Shown: positions 46,004-55,397, counted from the stretch's first letter. The stretch is 64,000 nucleotides of DNA from Phyllobacterium endophyticum (GCF_003010935.1 NZ_PGGN01000001.1:1550001-1614000), one strand, 5' to 3'. Translations and numbers: made by a program. The notes: generated from the sequence alone by a model not told the origin.

Positions 46004-46149
46004 TCAACAACCTCCGGAGCGCAAATACCTAGGGAACGACAATGGTAGCCAAAACCAAAATGGTGTGACCTGGCATTATAGCTCTTTTCCAAGTGCGCGT
46101 AACTGCGCGAAAGCTCAAGCCACGCCGAAGTGAACGTGGCGTGAGGTTG

Positions 46150-46674
46150 TCAGCGTCCCGCGCTCAGCACCTTCTGGCACGTAGGGGAGAGACTGGCGAG
46201 ATTGTTCCTGAGGCAGGCGATGGCGCGCCCGCCGCCCAGAGCGACCGAACTGCACAATCTGCGGAAATCCGGGCCGCAGGACTGGCGCACGATGGCGATC
46301 TCCTCGCGCGGGGTAAAGGCCGGAACTGCGGGCGCGGCAGCCGCAGCGGGAGCCGTCGCCGGTGCCGTGGCGGGCGATGTGGCAGATGCTGCCGGTGCGG
46401 ATTTAGCCGGCCCAAGCGCACCGATGGCGGCCTGGCATGCTGCCGACAGGGACGAATTGTGTTGCTGGAGACAGGAAAGCGCGGCCTGACCACCGGGCGT
46501 TACGCCCGAGCACTGCGCCATGAAATCGGAGCGGCAGGCGGATTTGATGGCGCTTTGCTGTGCGGCCGTGGGCTGCTGGGCGGCGGCTGTACCGGCCAGA
46601 AAACCTGCCATGCACATGGCTTTGACGAGAAGGCCAACGTGCCCGCCTCGATGATTGTTGATTTCACGGGCCAT
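46150..46674 (-). CDS. Secreted cysteine-rich repeat protein
   Basis: About 174 residues from ATG 46674, with ggagagg upstream. The signal peptide (LLVKAMCMAGFLAGTAAA) is followed by two cysteine-rich repeat units (KSACRSDFMAQCSGV...ALSCLQQHNSSLSAACQ and RQSCGPDFRRLCSSV...AIACLRNNLASLSPTCQ). An Ala/Pro-rich linker joins them. Each unit has the four-Cys pattern of the Golgi-apparatus/GLG1-type cysteine-rich repeat found in many proteobacterial periplasmic proteins. The role is unknown, and it appears monocistronic. Confidence 0.8.
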   Translation of the reverse strand: MAREINNHRGGHVGLLVKAMCMAGFLAGTAAAQQPTAAQQSAIKSACRSDFMAQCSGVTPGGQAALSCLQQHNSSLSAACQAAIGALGPAKSAPAASATSPATAPATAPAAAAAPAVPAFTPREEIAIVRQSCGPDFRRLCSSVALGGGRAIACLRNNLASLSPTCQKVLSAGR

Positions 46675-46922
46675 CGAACCTCTCCCTTGAACGCGATCCC
46701 GGCAAGAACCTGCCACGCATCAGGAGGCAAAGGACAGTACGTTACAGTAACGCGAATGCGCGGCACCGGCAGGCCCGGCTTCCGCTCGCAGCGCGTGGGC
46801 TACCCACTACATCATGCGGGCGGAATGGCAAGAAGCTGGACAAACGACAAGTTCGAGCGCCTAATCGCCTACAGGAGCAGGAGGTATTCAAGAGCATCAG
46901 GCATCGATCTTGGGAGGAAAAC

Positions 46923-47558
46923 ATGGCTGATATCAAATGGACACTTGTGGGACGCGAATTCGTTCATTGCAACTGTGCTTACGGTTGCCCTTGCCAGTTC
47001 AACGCGCTGCCCACGCATGGAAACTGCTGCGCCGTCCTCGGTGTAGAAATCGACCAGGGCCACCACGGTGAAACGAAGCTCGACGGTTTGAGATGCGCCA
47101 TCATCGTGGCGTGGCCAGGCGCCATTCACGAGGGGCGGGGTGAAGTTGTTCCGATTGTCGACGAGGGTGCCTCTCCACAACAGCGGGAAGCGCTGCTTCG
47201 CATCATGAGCGGACTGGATACCGAGCCGGGCGCGACTTTCTTCCAGGTATTCTCGACGACTTTCGAGACATTTCACGATCCCGTATTCACGAAGATAGAT
47301 TTCGAAGTCGATGTCGACGGCCGTAATGCGCGGCTGGCTGTACCCGGGTGGATCGAAGCGCATGGCGAACCGATCCTCAATCCCGTCACGGGACAGCAGC
47401 ATCGCGCGCGCATAAACCTGCCCAACGGCTTCGAATATGATACCTGCGAAGTCGGACGTGGATGGGCCGAAACGCAAGGTCCGCTGAAGCTTTCCATTCC
47501 GGATTCTCACGCGCAGTTCGCTCATCTGCACATCACGGAAAGCGGCGTCGTGCATTAG
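46923..47558 (+). CDS. DUF1326 family protein
   Basis: The 211-residue protein starts at ATG 46923 with GGGAGGA upstream. The N-terminal cysteine cluster HCNCAYGCPCQFN (about residues 15-27) is the hallmark of DUF1326 and looks metal-binding. The rest contains the conserved WPGAIHEGRGEV and GQQHRARINLPNGFEY segments. It lies 15 bases before a DUF2182 membrane protein, a pairing seen repeatedly in alphaproteobacteria. A role in copper or other metal handling is an inference from the cysteines and the Met-rich partner. Confidence 0.85.
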   Translation: MADIKWTLVGREFVHCNCAYGCPCQFNALPTHGNCCAVLGVEIDQGHHGETKLDGLRCAIIVAWPGAIHEGRGEVVPIVDEGASPQQREALLRIMSGLDTEPGATFFQVFSTTFETFHDPVFTKIDFEVDVDGRNARLAVPGWIEAHGEPILNPVTGQQHRARINLPNGFEYDTCEVGRGWAETQGPLKLSIPDSHAQFAHLHITESGVVH

Positions 47559-47573
47559 GTTGAGAGGCTGGCC

Positions 47574-48503
47574 ATGGCTGACACGGCGCTCGAAGCCATT
47601 CTGCGACGCGATCGCACCATTGTTGCACTCTCCATTGCGATGCTGACAGCGATCGCGTGGCTATACATCCTCTGGCTGGCCCGTGGCATGGACGTCAGCG
47701 GCATGGACGCCAGCGGCATGGCGATGCCGGAAATGGCGATGCCCGGAATGGCAATGGACCATTCGGAAATGGAGGACATGCCGGGAATCAACATGGGCGC
47801 GGGTGAGACCGGAATGGCGCTGACGCCGGCTTTCCGGCCCTGGAGCCCGACGGACTTTGCCGTCATGCTTTCCATGTGGATCGTCATGATGGTGGGTATG
47901 ATGACACCATCCGCTGCCCCGATGGTGCTGCTCTATGCAAGGGTGGGGCGGCAAAGCGCCTTGCAGGGCAAGCCGCTGGCGGCCACCGGATATTTCTTCG
48001 CCGGCTATGTGCTGGCATGGGTGGGCTTCGCCCTGCTGGCGACGCTCGGACAATGGGCGCTCGAAAAAGCTCTGCTGCTGACGCCTATGATGTCGAGCGC
48101 GAGCGGCTTGTTCAGCGGCGTGCTGCTCGTGGTGATCGGGCTATATCAGTGGACGCCATTGAAGGATGCGTGCCTGCGTCAATGCCAGGCACCGCTGCAG
48201 TTCATCCAGCGGCATGGCGGATTTCGGCGCGAGCCCAGGGGCTCACTGATGCTGGGATTGCGCCATGGAGTATACTGCGTTGGCTGTTGCTGGGCGCTGA
48301 TGGCGCTGCTTTTTGTCGGCGGCGTGATGAATGTCTTCTGGATCGCACTCATAGCCATCTACGTGCTGGCGGAGAAAATCGTCCCGATCGGCCGCACGCT
48401 GTCGCGTTTGGCCGGTGCAGCGCTGGGCCTGGCAGGATTATGGATCCTGGCGACGACCATCGCCGGTTCATTGTCGGAAACCCTGCTGCTACGGCTGTCC
48501 TAG
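47574..48503 (+). CDS. DUF2182 integral membrane protein with Met-rich periplasmic loop
   Basis: The 309-residue protein has about seven transmembrane segments. After the first helix (residues 18-36) comes a loop of about 50 residues very rich in methionine (MDASGMAMPEMAMPGMAMD), followed by the conserved LSMWIVMMVGMMTPSAAPM. Also conserved is LGLRHGVYCVGCCWALM with a Cys-Cys pair. DUF2182 is annotated as a predicted metal-binding membrane protein. The Met-rich loop resembles copper(I)-binding segments of CopB- and PcoA-like proteins. It follows DUF1326 closely, so the two probably form an operon. Confidence 0.85.
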   Translation: MADTALEAILRRDRTIVALSIAMLTAIAWLYILWLARGMDVSGMDASGMAMPEMAMPGMAMDHSEMEDMPGINMGAGETGMALTPAFRPWSPTDFAVMLSMWIVMMVGMMTPSAAPMVLLYARVGRQSALQGKPLAATGYFFAGYVLAWVGFALLATLGQWALEKALLLTPMMSSASGLFSGVLLVVIGLYQWTPLKDACLRQCQAPLQFIQRHGGFRREPRGSLMLGLRHGVYCVGCCWALMALLFVGGVMNVFWIALIAIYVLAEKIVPIGRTLSRLAGAALGLAGLWILATTIAGSLSETLLLRLS

Positions 48504-48542
48504 AGCCTTCCACCCCAGGCGCAGCGACTTGCGGGCGGGTGC

Positions 48543-50648
48543 TCAGGCTCCAGTCTTGCCGACGAGTTTCAGCGCATATGCATAGACATAGGCGACTTCT
48601 TCCAGCCGCGAGAAGCGGCCTGACGCGCCGGCATGGCCTGCGTCCATGTTGATGCGGAAGAGAACAGGATTATCGTCTGTCTTGATCTCACGCAGCTTCG
48701 CCACCCATTTTGCCGGCTCCCAATAAGTCACGCGCGGGTCGGTGAGGCCAGCGACAGCCAGGATCGGCGGATAGTCTTGCGCCGAGATGTTGTCATAGGG
48801 CGAATAGGAGGCCATGTAGGCGTAGTCGGTGGCGGAGGTGATGGGATTGCCCCATTCCGTCCATTCCGGAGGCGTCAGCGGCAGCGTGTCATCGAGCATC
48901 GTATTGATCACATCGACGAAGGGCACCTCGGCAATGATGCCGCCGAAGTTTGCCGGCGCCATATTGGCCACCGCGCCCATGAGAAGGCCGCCTGCGGACC
49001 CGCCCTGCGCGACGATGCGGTCATGGCTGGTGAAGCCTTGCGCGACGAGGTGTTCCGAGGCGGCGATGAAATCGCTGAAACTGTTCTTCTTCTTCAGACG
49101 CTTGCCGTTTTCATACCAGTCGTAGCCTTTGTCCTTGCCGCCACGGACATGGGCGATGGCATAGATGAAGCCGCGATCCGCCAAAGACAGGCAATTGGTA
49201 TTGAAGCTCGCCGGAATGGTAATGCCATAGGAGCCATAGCCGTATAGCAGGCATGGCGCTGACCCATCGATCTTCGTATCCCGGTGGTAGACGATCGAGA
49301 CGGGCACGATCTCGCCGTCGGGGGCCGGCGCAAGCAGGCGGCGCGTGACGTAATCGTCCGGGTCGTGGCCGGAAGGAACCTCCTGCGTTTTCAGGAGCGT
49401 GCGCTCGCGCGTGCGCATATTATAGTCATAGAGTTGCGAAGGCGTGGTCATGGACGAATAGGAGAAACGGATAATCTCCGTGTCATATTCGGCGCTGCCC
49501 TGCAGACCGAGCGCATAGGCCTCTTCGTCGAACGAGATCGAATGTTGCTCCCCCGAATGGCGATCGCGGATCATGATGCGCGGCAGGCCGTTTTCACGCT
49601 CCAGCCAGACGAGATGGTTGGTATAGGCCGAATGGCCGAGGAGCAGCCGCCCCGCCTGGTGCGGAACGACCTCGGTCCAGTTGGACTTTCCCGGCGCGCC
49701 AACCGGGGCGCTCATGATCTTGAAATCCTTGGCGCCATCGGCATTGGTGAGAATGTAAAAAACGTCGCCGCCTTCCGTAAGATTATACTCAACGCCTGCC
49801 TGCCGCTCTGCGACGAGCCTTGGCTCGGCGAAGGCGTCGTTCGCGGGAATGAGCCAGATCTCCGATGTCTCGTGATCGTGAATGTCGATGAAAACGAAGT
49901 CGTTGAGCGTGCTGCCGCCGACGCCGAGAAAGAATCCCGGATCCTTCTCCTCGTGGATGAGGCGATCTTCGCTCTCCGCCTGGCCGAGTTGATGATAGAA
50001 CAGGCGGGATGGCCGGTGATTGGCATCGACGCGTGTATAGTAAAAGCCATTCGACCGGGCGTTCCAGACGCCGCCGCCTGTCGTATCGCTGACAGTCTCG
50101 GCACCATCCTGCAATGTTCCGAGATCACGTATTTTCAACGTGAAGAATTCGGAGCCCTTGTCATCGAAACCCCAGATCATCTTGCTGTGATCGGGCGAAT
50201 GATCGGCGGACGCCAGGCGGAAATAGGCCTTGCCTTCCCCTTCGAGATCGCCATCCAGCAGCATCGTCTCTGCGCCGCCATCACGCGGGGTACGGAAAAA
50301 GCGCGGCTGCTGACCACCGGTCTTGTAGGATGTTCCATAGGCGTAGGGGCCATCCTTGGAAGGCACAGACGAATCGTCTTCCTTGATCCGGCCCTTCATT
50401 TCCTCGAAAAGTCTGGTCTGGAGGTCTTTCGTGTCCGCCATCAGCGAGGATTGATAGACATTTTCCGCCTCCAGATGCGTGCGAATCGCGGGGTCGAGCG
50501 TCGTGGGATCGCGAAAGACATCCTGCCAGTTGTCGGCTCGCATCCAGGCATAATTGTCCGTGCGAGTGATTCCATGTCGCGTATCGGACACGGGCTTTTT
50601 TTCGGATCGAGGCGCTGGGATGCTCGCAAAACGTGGCGTATGGGTCAT
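48543..50648 (-). CDS. ptrB: Oligopeptidase B (S9A)
   Basis: The 701-residue protein has an N-terminal propeller (DNYAWMRADNWQDVF at the start) and a C-terminal hydrolase domain. The triad is visible: GGSAGG nucleophile, LTDPRVTYWEPAKW Asp, and DAGHAGASGR His. Oligopeptidase B cleaves short peptides after Arg or Lys in the cytosol. It is convergent with the DUF2182 gene, their stops only 39 bases apart. It is the second S9 peptidase in this window, and far more typical than the one at 20067. Confidence 0.93.
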   Translation of the reverse strand: MTHTPRFASIPAPRSEKKPVSDTRHGITRTDNYAWMRADNWQDVFRDPTTLDPAIRTHLEAENVYQSSLMADTKDLQTRLFEEMKGRIKEDDSSVPSKDGPYAYGTSYKTGGQQPRFFRTPRDGGAETMLLDGDLEGEGKAYFRLASADHSPDHSKMIWGFDDKGSEFFTLKIRDLGTLQDGAETVSDTTGGGVWNARSNGFYYTRVDANHRPSRLFYHQLGQAESEDRLIHEEKDPGFFLGVGGSTLNDFVFIDIHDHETSEIWLIPANDAFAEPRLVAERQAGVEYNLTEGGDVFYILTNADGAKDFKIMSAPVGAPGKSNWTEVVPHQAGRLLLGHSAYTNHLVWLERENGLPRIMIRDRHSGEQHSISFDEEAYALGLQGSAEYDTEIIRFSYSSMTTPSQLYDYNMRTRERTLLKTQEVPSGHDPDDYVTRRLLAPAPDGEIVPVSIVYHRDTKIDGSAPCLLYGYGSYGITIPASFNTNCLSLADRGFIYAIAHVRGGKDKGYDWYENGKRLKKKNSFSDFIAASEHLVAQGFTSHDRIVAQGGSAGGLLMGAVANMAPANFGGIIAEVPFVDVINTMLDDTLPLTPPEWTEWGNPITSATDYAYMASYSPYDNISAQDYPPILAVAGLTDPRVTYWEPAKWVAKLREIKTDDNPVLFRINMDAGHAGASGRFSRLEEVAYVYAYALKLVGKTGA

Positions 50649-50734
50649 GGAAAACTTTCAATTGATAGAAGGCGGACAGAAAAATCCGCCGGAAAGAATG
50701 AGGTCAGCACAGGTTAAAGCAACTTGCAGGATGA

Positions 50735-51139
50735 TCAATCCTGATCGAAGACCAAGGCGTTGCCATTCATGCAATAGCGCAGGCCGGTCGGGGGAGGGCC
50801 GTCGGGAAAGACGTGCCCGAGATGCGCATCACAATCGGCGCACTTTATTTCGGTTCGCAGCATGCCATAGGAGCGATCCTCAACAGCAATGACGGCATCG
50901 GGCTCTACCGGCGAGGTGAAACTAGGCCAGCCTGTGCCGGATTCATATTTGTTTTCAGAGCGATAGAGCGGACGATCACAGCAGACGCATTTGTACAGGC
51001 CCTTGAGCTTGCTATCGAAATTCGGACTGGAAAAAGCGCGTTCCGTCCCGTGGTTCCGCGTGATCTGGTATTGTTCCGGCGTCAGCTGCTCGCGCCATTC
51101 CGCATCCGTCTTGACGACCTTGAATGTTCTTGTGTTCAT
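50735..51139 (-). CDS. msrB: Peptide-methionine (R)-S-oxide reductase
   Basis: The 134-residue protein has two CxxC zinc pairs ([11 protein letters not shown] and [14 protein letters not shown]) and the catalytic Cys in [20 protein letters not shown] is the family's substrate-binding motif. It repairs the R epimer of oxidised methionine in proteins, using thioredoxin as reductant. Length is typical. It lies 86 bases upstream, on the minus strand, of the ptrB start, so the two may share a transcript. Confidence 0.95.
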   Translation of the reverse strand: MNTRTFKVVKTDAEWREQLTPEQYQITRNHGTERAFSSPNFDSKLKGLYKCVCCDRPLYRSENKYESGTGWPSFTSPVEPDAVIAVEDRSYGMLRTEIKCADCDAHLGHVFPDGPPPTGLRYCMNGNALVFDQD

Positions 51140-51533
51140 CGTTGGTTCCTTTTGACGCAGATGTAGGCACGAACACTACACATAGCAATATCCGTTATTG
51201 TAGAATGCTTCGGCCTCGCCCTTCTTTCCTCATTTTTGCCATTTTTTGTCTTAGTTGTATGCCGCAAATCCTTTTGCATGCGTATCCTTGTTAATGCACA
51301 TGCATACAGATTTCGGCTTTCTTGAGTCTATTTCCCGCTGTCTCCTGATACTCTCCGCCTGTGGAAATAGTTGAAATATTTCTTATGTAACCGAAGTATT
51401 GATTTGACAAATTCACGAAATACGGAATAGATTGTTGCCAATGACGCAGGAGAGTTCGCTGCTCCTGAACTTTATATTGGTGATTTTAATCTACCTATCC
51501 GAATTTCAAATTAGACGAAGGAATTGGACTTAG
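51140..51533. promoter_or_regulatory. Divergent promoter region of msrB and mucR
   Basis: No gene is visible in these 394 bases. The region is AT-rich (for example ttgaaatatttcttatgtaa near 51371), as expected for targets of MucR, which binds AT-rich DNA and usually represses its own gene. A loosely palindromic block (tgcatgcgta ... tgcacatgcata, 51275-51306) may be an operator. An aagga ribosome-binding site precedes the mucR ATG. Confidence 0.5.
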
Positions 51534-51971
51534 ATGACCACGTTCGACAATTCAAACACAACTGGTAGTGACGTGCTGCTGGAACTTACAGCAGAATTGG
51601 TTGCTGCCTATGTGAGCAATAACTCGGTGCCGGCTGGCGATCTGCCTGGCCTTATCGCCGATGTTCATGCGGCGCTTGGCCGGGTTGGCGGCGGTCTGGA
51701 AACAGTAGCTGCCGTGCAGGAAAAGCCAAAGCCGGCTATCAATCCCAAGAAGTCTGTCGCGGATGATTTTATTGTCTGCCTCGAAGACGGCAAGAAGTTC
51801 AAGTCGTTGAAGCGCCACCTGATGACGCACTACAATCTGACTCCTGAACAATATCGCGAGAAGTGGGATCTCGATCCTTCCTATCCGATGGTCGCTCCGA
51901 ATTATGCAGCCGCACGTTCGCGCCTGGCAAAGAACATGGGCCTGGGCCGCAAGCGCAAAAAGGCCGCTTGA
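51534..51971 (+). CDS. mucR: MucR/Ros family zinc-finger transcriptional regulator
   Basis: The 145-residue protein has an acidic helical N-terminal oligomerisation part ([16 protein letters not shown]) and the C-terminal Ros/MucR DNA-binding domain [20 protein letters not shown] ... [20 protein letters not shown]. The finger reads C-L-E-D, so Asp replaces the second Cys of the canonical C2H2 set, a variation known within this family. MucR is a global H-NS-like repressor of AT-rich genes (exopolysaccharide, motility, virulence/symbiosis). It is a single-gene unit with its own terminator. Confidence 0.93.
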   Translation: MTTFDNSNTTGSDVLLELTAELVAAYVSNNSVPAGDLPGLIADVHAALGRVGGGLETVAAVQEKPKPAINPKKSVADDFIVCLEDGKKFKSLKRHLMTHYNLTPEQYREKWDLDPSYPMVAPNYAAARSRLAKNMGLGRKRKKAA

Positions 51972-51996
51972 AGCCAAGTCCACTATAATGACAGAG

Positions 51997-52024
51997 CGGC
52001 GCCATCAGGCGCCGTTCTGCTTTT
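51997..52024 (+). terminator. Intrinsic terminator of mucR
   Basis: A 7-bp stem (cggcgcc at 51997-52003, ggcgccg at 52008-52014) with loop atca is followed by ttctgctttt. Confidence 0.85.
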
Positions 52025-52113
52025 GGCGGGTGGGCTTCGTTTAAAAAGCGTGACGATGCTAATGGCGGTGTAGTGCCGAGAGATCGAAAACCGGCAGGCC
52101 TGTCACTGCGAAC

Positions 52114-52437
52114 CTATGCGCCACGCGAGGTGGCTGCGTCTGCCGGGATGTTTTGGCGCATAGAACTTTTCAACGTATCGAGCGCCTGCTTCAAGCCAAT
52201 GTGACGATTGAGATCGTAGCTCCAGTGACCGGATACGCCTTTGAGGCGCTCGCGCTCGACTAAACGTCTCAGACGCCTGCACATGTGACACTTCGATTTG
52301 TCGTCGCTGCCGATCAGTTGATCCAGATCAGTATTGCAGAGGATTTGCAGGACCAGGCGTTGTCTGGCCTCGCTCGCCCGTTTTTCCCTTTCGACGAGGA
52401 ACGCGCCACGTTGTTCATACCAATCACTCACATCCAT
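52114..52437 (-). CDS. Small cytosolic protein of unknown function
   Basis: The 107-residue protein is helical and highly charged (WYEQRGAFLVEREKRASEARQRL) with a CHMC pair near residue 50 and a conserved-looking GHWSYDLNRHIGLKQALDTLKS. There is no signal peptide. It lies between mucR and the DnaA-like gene, on the opposite strand. I do not recognise a family. The frame is clean and well separated from neighbours, so it is probably real. Confidence 0.55.
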   Translation of the reverse strand: MDVSDWYEQRGAFLVEREKRASEARQRLVLQILCNTDLDQLIGSDDKSKCHMCRRLRRLVERERLKGVSGHWSYDLNRHIGLKQALDTLKSSMRQNIPADAATSRGA

Positions 52438-52632
52438 GTGTCCATTCCTTGTTTGGGGATGAATGGAGTATGACTCGAGACCGCCATGGCAGGATAAAAG
52501 TCCTATTAACTTATGCCGGAAAAGAAAATACTGTGGGGGAACAGAGGCTTGACGCGCAGATGGTAGAAAACTTATCCACGTTCTTGATCGGACATCTATA
52601 AGAAGATATTCCTACATTGAAGTGGAGTGAGT

Positions 52633-53088
52633 ATGTCTTCCAGTTTGCCCCGTCTGATCCGCTCCGGAGCCGAAGCGCAGGCTATCGTCGATACGCTGAA
52701 GGCCAGACGCCGCCGGTGTACACGGCCCGTTTTGGTAGTCGTCAATGAAGAAGCGCCGGCCGACGAGCGCCTTTTTCGCTTATGCGACGGTGTCCTCGAT
52801 ATTCTGTCGGCCTTTTTCAATGTGGACGGACGCGACCTGCGATCCCACTCGCGCTGTGAGCGGTCGGTAGCGCGCGTGCGTCAGGTCGGGATGTATGTCG
52901 CGCATGTCACCTTGGCATTGACCATGGCCGAGGTAGGGCGCGCATTCGGCCGGGACCGCAGCACCGTCAATCATGCCTGTCACCTGATCGAGGACATGCG
53001 CGAGGATCTGGAGTTCGACCGGATCATTCAGACGATTGAGAATATCATCAGGGTTGCTTTTGTGGAAAGCGGAAGGTTGCGCGCATGA
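52633..53088 (+). CDS. DnaA domain IV-like DNA-binding protein without ATPase domain
   Basis: About 151 residues from ATG 52633; a GTG at 52627 is possible. The second half matches the DNA-binding domain of the replication initiator DnaA: VARVRQVGMYVAHVTLALTM, then EVGRAFGRDRSTVNHACHLIED, with the RDRSTV recognition element (RDHSTV in DnaA). The AAA+ and oligomerisation domains are absent. Related rhizobial proteins are annotated as chromosomal replication initiator-like or helix-turn-helix proteins. Its end overlaps the DUF6456 gene by 4 bases (ATGA), so the two are coupled. Confidence 0.87.
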   Translation: MSSSLPRLIRSGAEAQAIVDTLKARRRRCTRPVLVVVNEEAPADERLFRLCDGVLDILSAFFNVDGRDLRSHSRCERSVARVRQVGMYVAHVTLALTMAEVGRAFGRDRSTVNHACHLIEDMREDLEFDRIIQTIENIIRVAFVESGRLRA

Positions 53089-53876
53089 TGGGACCAGGCG
53101 ACAGGGAGATGGCGCGGCTGTTGCGCTTCATTGCCAAGGGTGACGCGGCGGTTGGCGAAACGCAGGATGGCGGGAAAATAATGCTCGAAAGTGGAGCGCA
53201 CGGGACGATTTCGGCCGCACGCGATTGCTTGAAAGTTGTGTTGAACGAAGGGCTGGCGCGCTTGTGCAAGGGCAGGGCGTATATCAACCCGGAAGGGCGT
53301 GCATGGTTGCGGCGCCTGGAGCGGCCTGACGATCCCTATGCCGGTCAGCACCGGCGCGACGCAGTGATTACGGTGACCGACAGGAGTGGTTCATTATCGG
53401 CCCCAGGACATGACGCGGAGTCGCCGCTCACGATGTTGCGCAAGCGAAAGGACGCCAAAGGCCGGCCATTTATCGATGAAGAGGCATTCAAGGCGGGCGA
53501 GCGACTGCGGTCCGATTTCACTCTCGGCAATTTGATGCCGTCGATAGGCGTCAATTGGGAACTGACGGGTTCCGGCTCCCGCGGCAATGGCGTGCTCGAG
53601 ATCACCGATGCTGCTCTCGCGGCTCGCCTGAGGGTCGAGCGGGCATTGGACGCGGTCGGCCCGGAACTGTCTGGTGTGTTGATAGACGTGTGCTGTTTCT
53701 TGAAAGGGCTTGAACTGGTGGAGCGCGAACGCCAGTGGCCGGTTCGTTCGGCAAAGCTGATCCTGCGAACCGCATTGGCAGTGCTTGACCGGCATTATCA
53801 CCCGGCCGCGCCGTCTCGCAGCAGGCCCCGCATCATCCACTGGGGCAGCGAAGACTACCGTCCGATCATGAACTAG
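53085..53876 (+). CDS. DUF6456 domain protein
   Basis: The 263-residue protein starts at ATG 53085, overlapping the DnaA-like gene. The N-terminal part looks like a winged helix (RLLRFIAKGDAAVG...). The C-terminal DUF6456 part contains SPLTMLRKRKDAKGRPFIDEEAFKAGERLR and ending segments with the LIDVCCFLKGLELVERERQWPVRSAKLILR pattern. The pairing with a DnaA-IV protein is conserved in Rhizobiales and suggests a DNA-linked, possibly phage-like or replication-control role. The precise function is unknown. Confidence 0.82.
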   Translation: MMGPGDREMARLLRFIAKGDAAVGETQDGGKIMLESGAHGTISAARDCLKVVLNEGLARLCKGRAYINPEGRAWLRRLERPDDPYAGQHRRDAVITVTDRSGSLSAPGHDAESPLTMLRKRKDAKGRPFIDEEAFKAGERLRSDFTLGNLMPSIGVNWELTGSGSRGNGVLEITDAALAARLRVERALDAVGPELSGVLIDVCCFLKGLELVERERQWPVRSAKLILRTALAVLDRHYHPAAPSRSRPRIIHWGSEDYRPIMN

Positions 53877-53946
53877 GGGAGAATTGGCGCAGATATGATT
53901 TTGTTGCAACCGATCTGGCTTGAAACCGGCGGGTAACAATACCAGC

Positions 53947-54387
53947 CTAGTGCTGGGTGACTGCGGCAGGGGCAAGCGCGTTTTGCGCTTCGTTGCGGAT
54001 GCGCCCGATCATGGCGCGCAATCCGTTTGACCGCTGCGGCGTCAAATGTTCGTCAAGACCGAGCTTCTTCAGCACGGCTTCCGGATCGATCGCCATGATC
54101 TCGGACGCGCGTTTGCCGGAGTAAAGCACCATCATTATCGCGACGAGACCGCGTACGATATGAGCGTCGGAATCGCCGACGAGTTCAATGACCGGATCGG
54201 CGTCATCGTTGAGGGTGCTCTTCAGCCAAACCTGGCTGACACAGCCCCTGACCTTGTGCGCGGCATCCCGTGCGTCTTCCGGATAGGGCTTCAGGTCACG
54301 GCCGAGATCGATGACATAGCGATAGCGGTCTTCCCAATCGTCGAGAAAATCGAAATCGGCAAAAATATCATCAATAGTCTGGGCCAT
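53947..54387 (-). CDS. sufE: SufE family sulfur acceptor
   Basis: The 146-residue protein has the SufE landmarks DWEDRYRYVIDLGRDL, the sulfur-accepting Cys in VRGCVSQVWL (about residue 49), and LVAIMMVLYSGKRASEI. SufE takes sulfane sulfur from the desulfurase SufS and stimulates it during Fe-S cluster assembly. The rest of the suf operon is not in this window, which is usual in rhizobia. Start ATG lies behind GGAAG. Confidence 0.92.
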   Translation of the reverse strand: MAQTIDDIFADFDFLDDWEDRYRYVIDLGRDLKPYPEDARDAAHKVRGCVSQVWLKSTLNDDADPVIELVGDSDAHIVRGLVAIMMVLYSGKRASEIMAIDPEAVLKKLGLDEHLTPQRSNGLRAMIGRIRNEAQNALAPAAVTQH

Positions 54388-54576
54388 GCATCACTTCCTT
54401 CCAGAGCCCGTCCTTGAAACTCCACCACGCGATCATCTGGCGTTAAAGTCCTGCGGCTTTGCGAAGCCACTTGACCCTGTAACCACGCCATTTCGCTGCA
54501 GCGACTTCCAACGGCTCCTCAGTCACATATAGTGATCCGGATTGCCAGCGTCACGGTATGAATCGAAAAAGCGGTA

Positions 54577-55035
54577 TCAATTCCGGGAAACTGTTCCGGT
54601 TCGGGTCTTGTCGTCAATCTCGTTCGCCTGTTCGCGCTGGCGGGTGGCCGCGTCGAGAATCTCGCGCAGGGCCATTTCGCGCAGTTTGGCTTTTATGGCG
54701 TCGCCCTCGGCGGATTGTGCATCGGACTCCTGCGTGCCGGGCTTTTTCGCGTTCTCGCCGAGGCGTGCATCGAGATAATCATAGCCGACCTTGGCGACCT
54801 CGCCCGCGCGGGCGCTGGCGCTGGAAAGTGCGGCCTTGCCGGTCTCGCATGCCTGCGGTTTGCGGGTGCAGAAATCGCTCAGATCGCTGATCGTCTCCTG
54901 AGCTGCGAGGAAGGCCTCTATCGGACCGGGCTGGGCAGCGCCTTGCGGCCGGTTCTCCGGGCTTACCGGAATGAACAAGGAGATCAACATCATCCAGAAA
55001 CAGAACTTGATCGCAAACCTGATCAGAAAGAACAT
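54577..55035 (-). CDS. DUF5330 family membrane-anchored protein
   Basis: The 152-residue protein has an N-terminal helix (FLIRFAIKFCFWMMLISLFI) that may be a signal or anchor. A body with a Cys pair (DFCTRKPQACETGKAAL) follows, then a charged C-terminal helix (AKLREMALREILDAATRQRE). This matches the Rhizobiales family DUF5330, of unknown function. It is divergent from the histidine kinase at 55398, a conserved arrangement in the order. Confidence 0.82.
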   Translation of the reverse strand: MFFLIRFAIKFCFWMMLISLFIPVSPENRPQGAAQPGPIEAFLAAQETISDLSDFCTRKPQACETGKAALSSASARAGEVAKVGYDYLDARLGENAKKPGTQESDAQSAEGDAIKAKLREMALREILDAATRQREQANEIDDKTRTGTVSRN

Positions 55036-55397
55036 TTCAGCAGTCCTCTATAGTGCCCTGTGATGAGACACTGGCATAGACGCGGCAAAAACCCGTTGAA
55101 ACGCATTGCTGCATTTGAGTGATCATAGAAACGAAGGATTAACATTCGTTGAGGGCACAGACCGAGGTTTCGCGTTTCGAACGGCAAAGCCGCCCGAAGC
55201 CGAAACCCTTCATTTACCATGACCGTCACAATCGCTCGAAAGCGGGTCCGCACGACGTCGCGGGCACCGGCTTTATCCTTTCCTTAAAGCCTCATCTGCA
55301 AAAGTTAACGGCGACAGGAATGTTGCAAAGAACATCCGGAAATGACCGCGACGCACCTGGCCACGGCCGGTACTTTGCGGAAAGCAGGAAGAAATTG

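Noticed and set aside
49284-50717. A 477-codon open frame on the plus strand
   Set aside because: It lies opposite ptrB, whose complete catalytic triad and family length make it the real gene.
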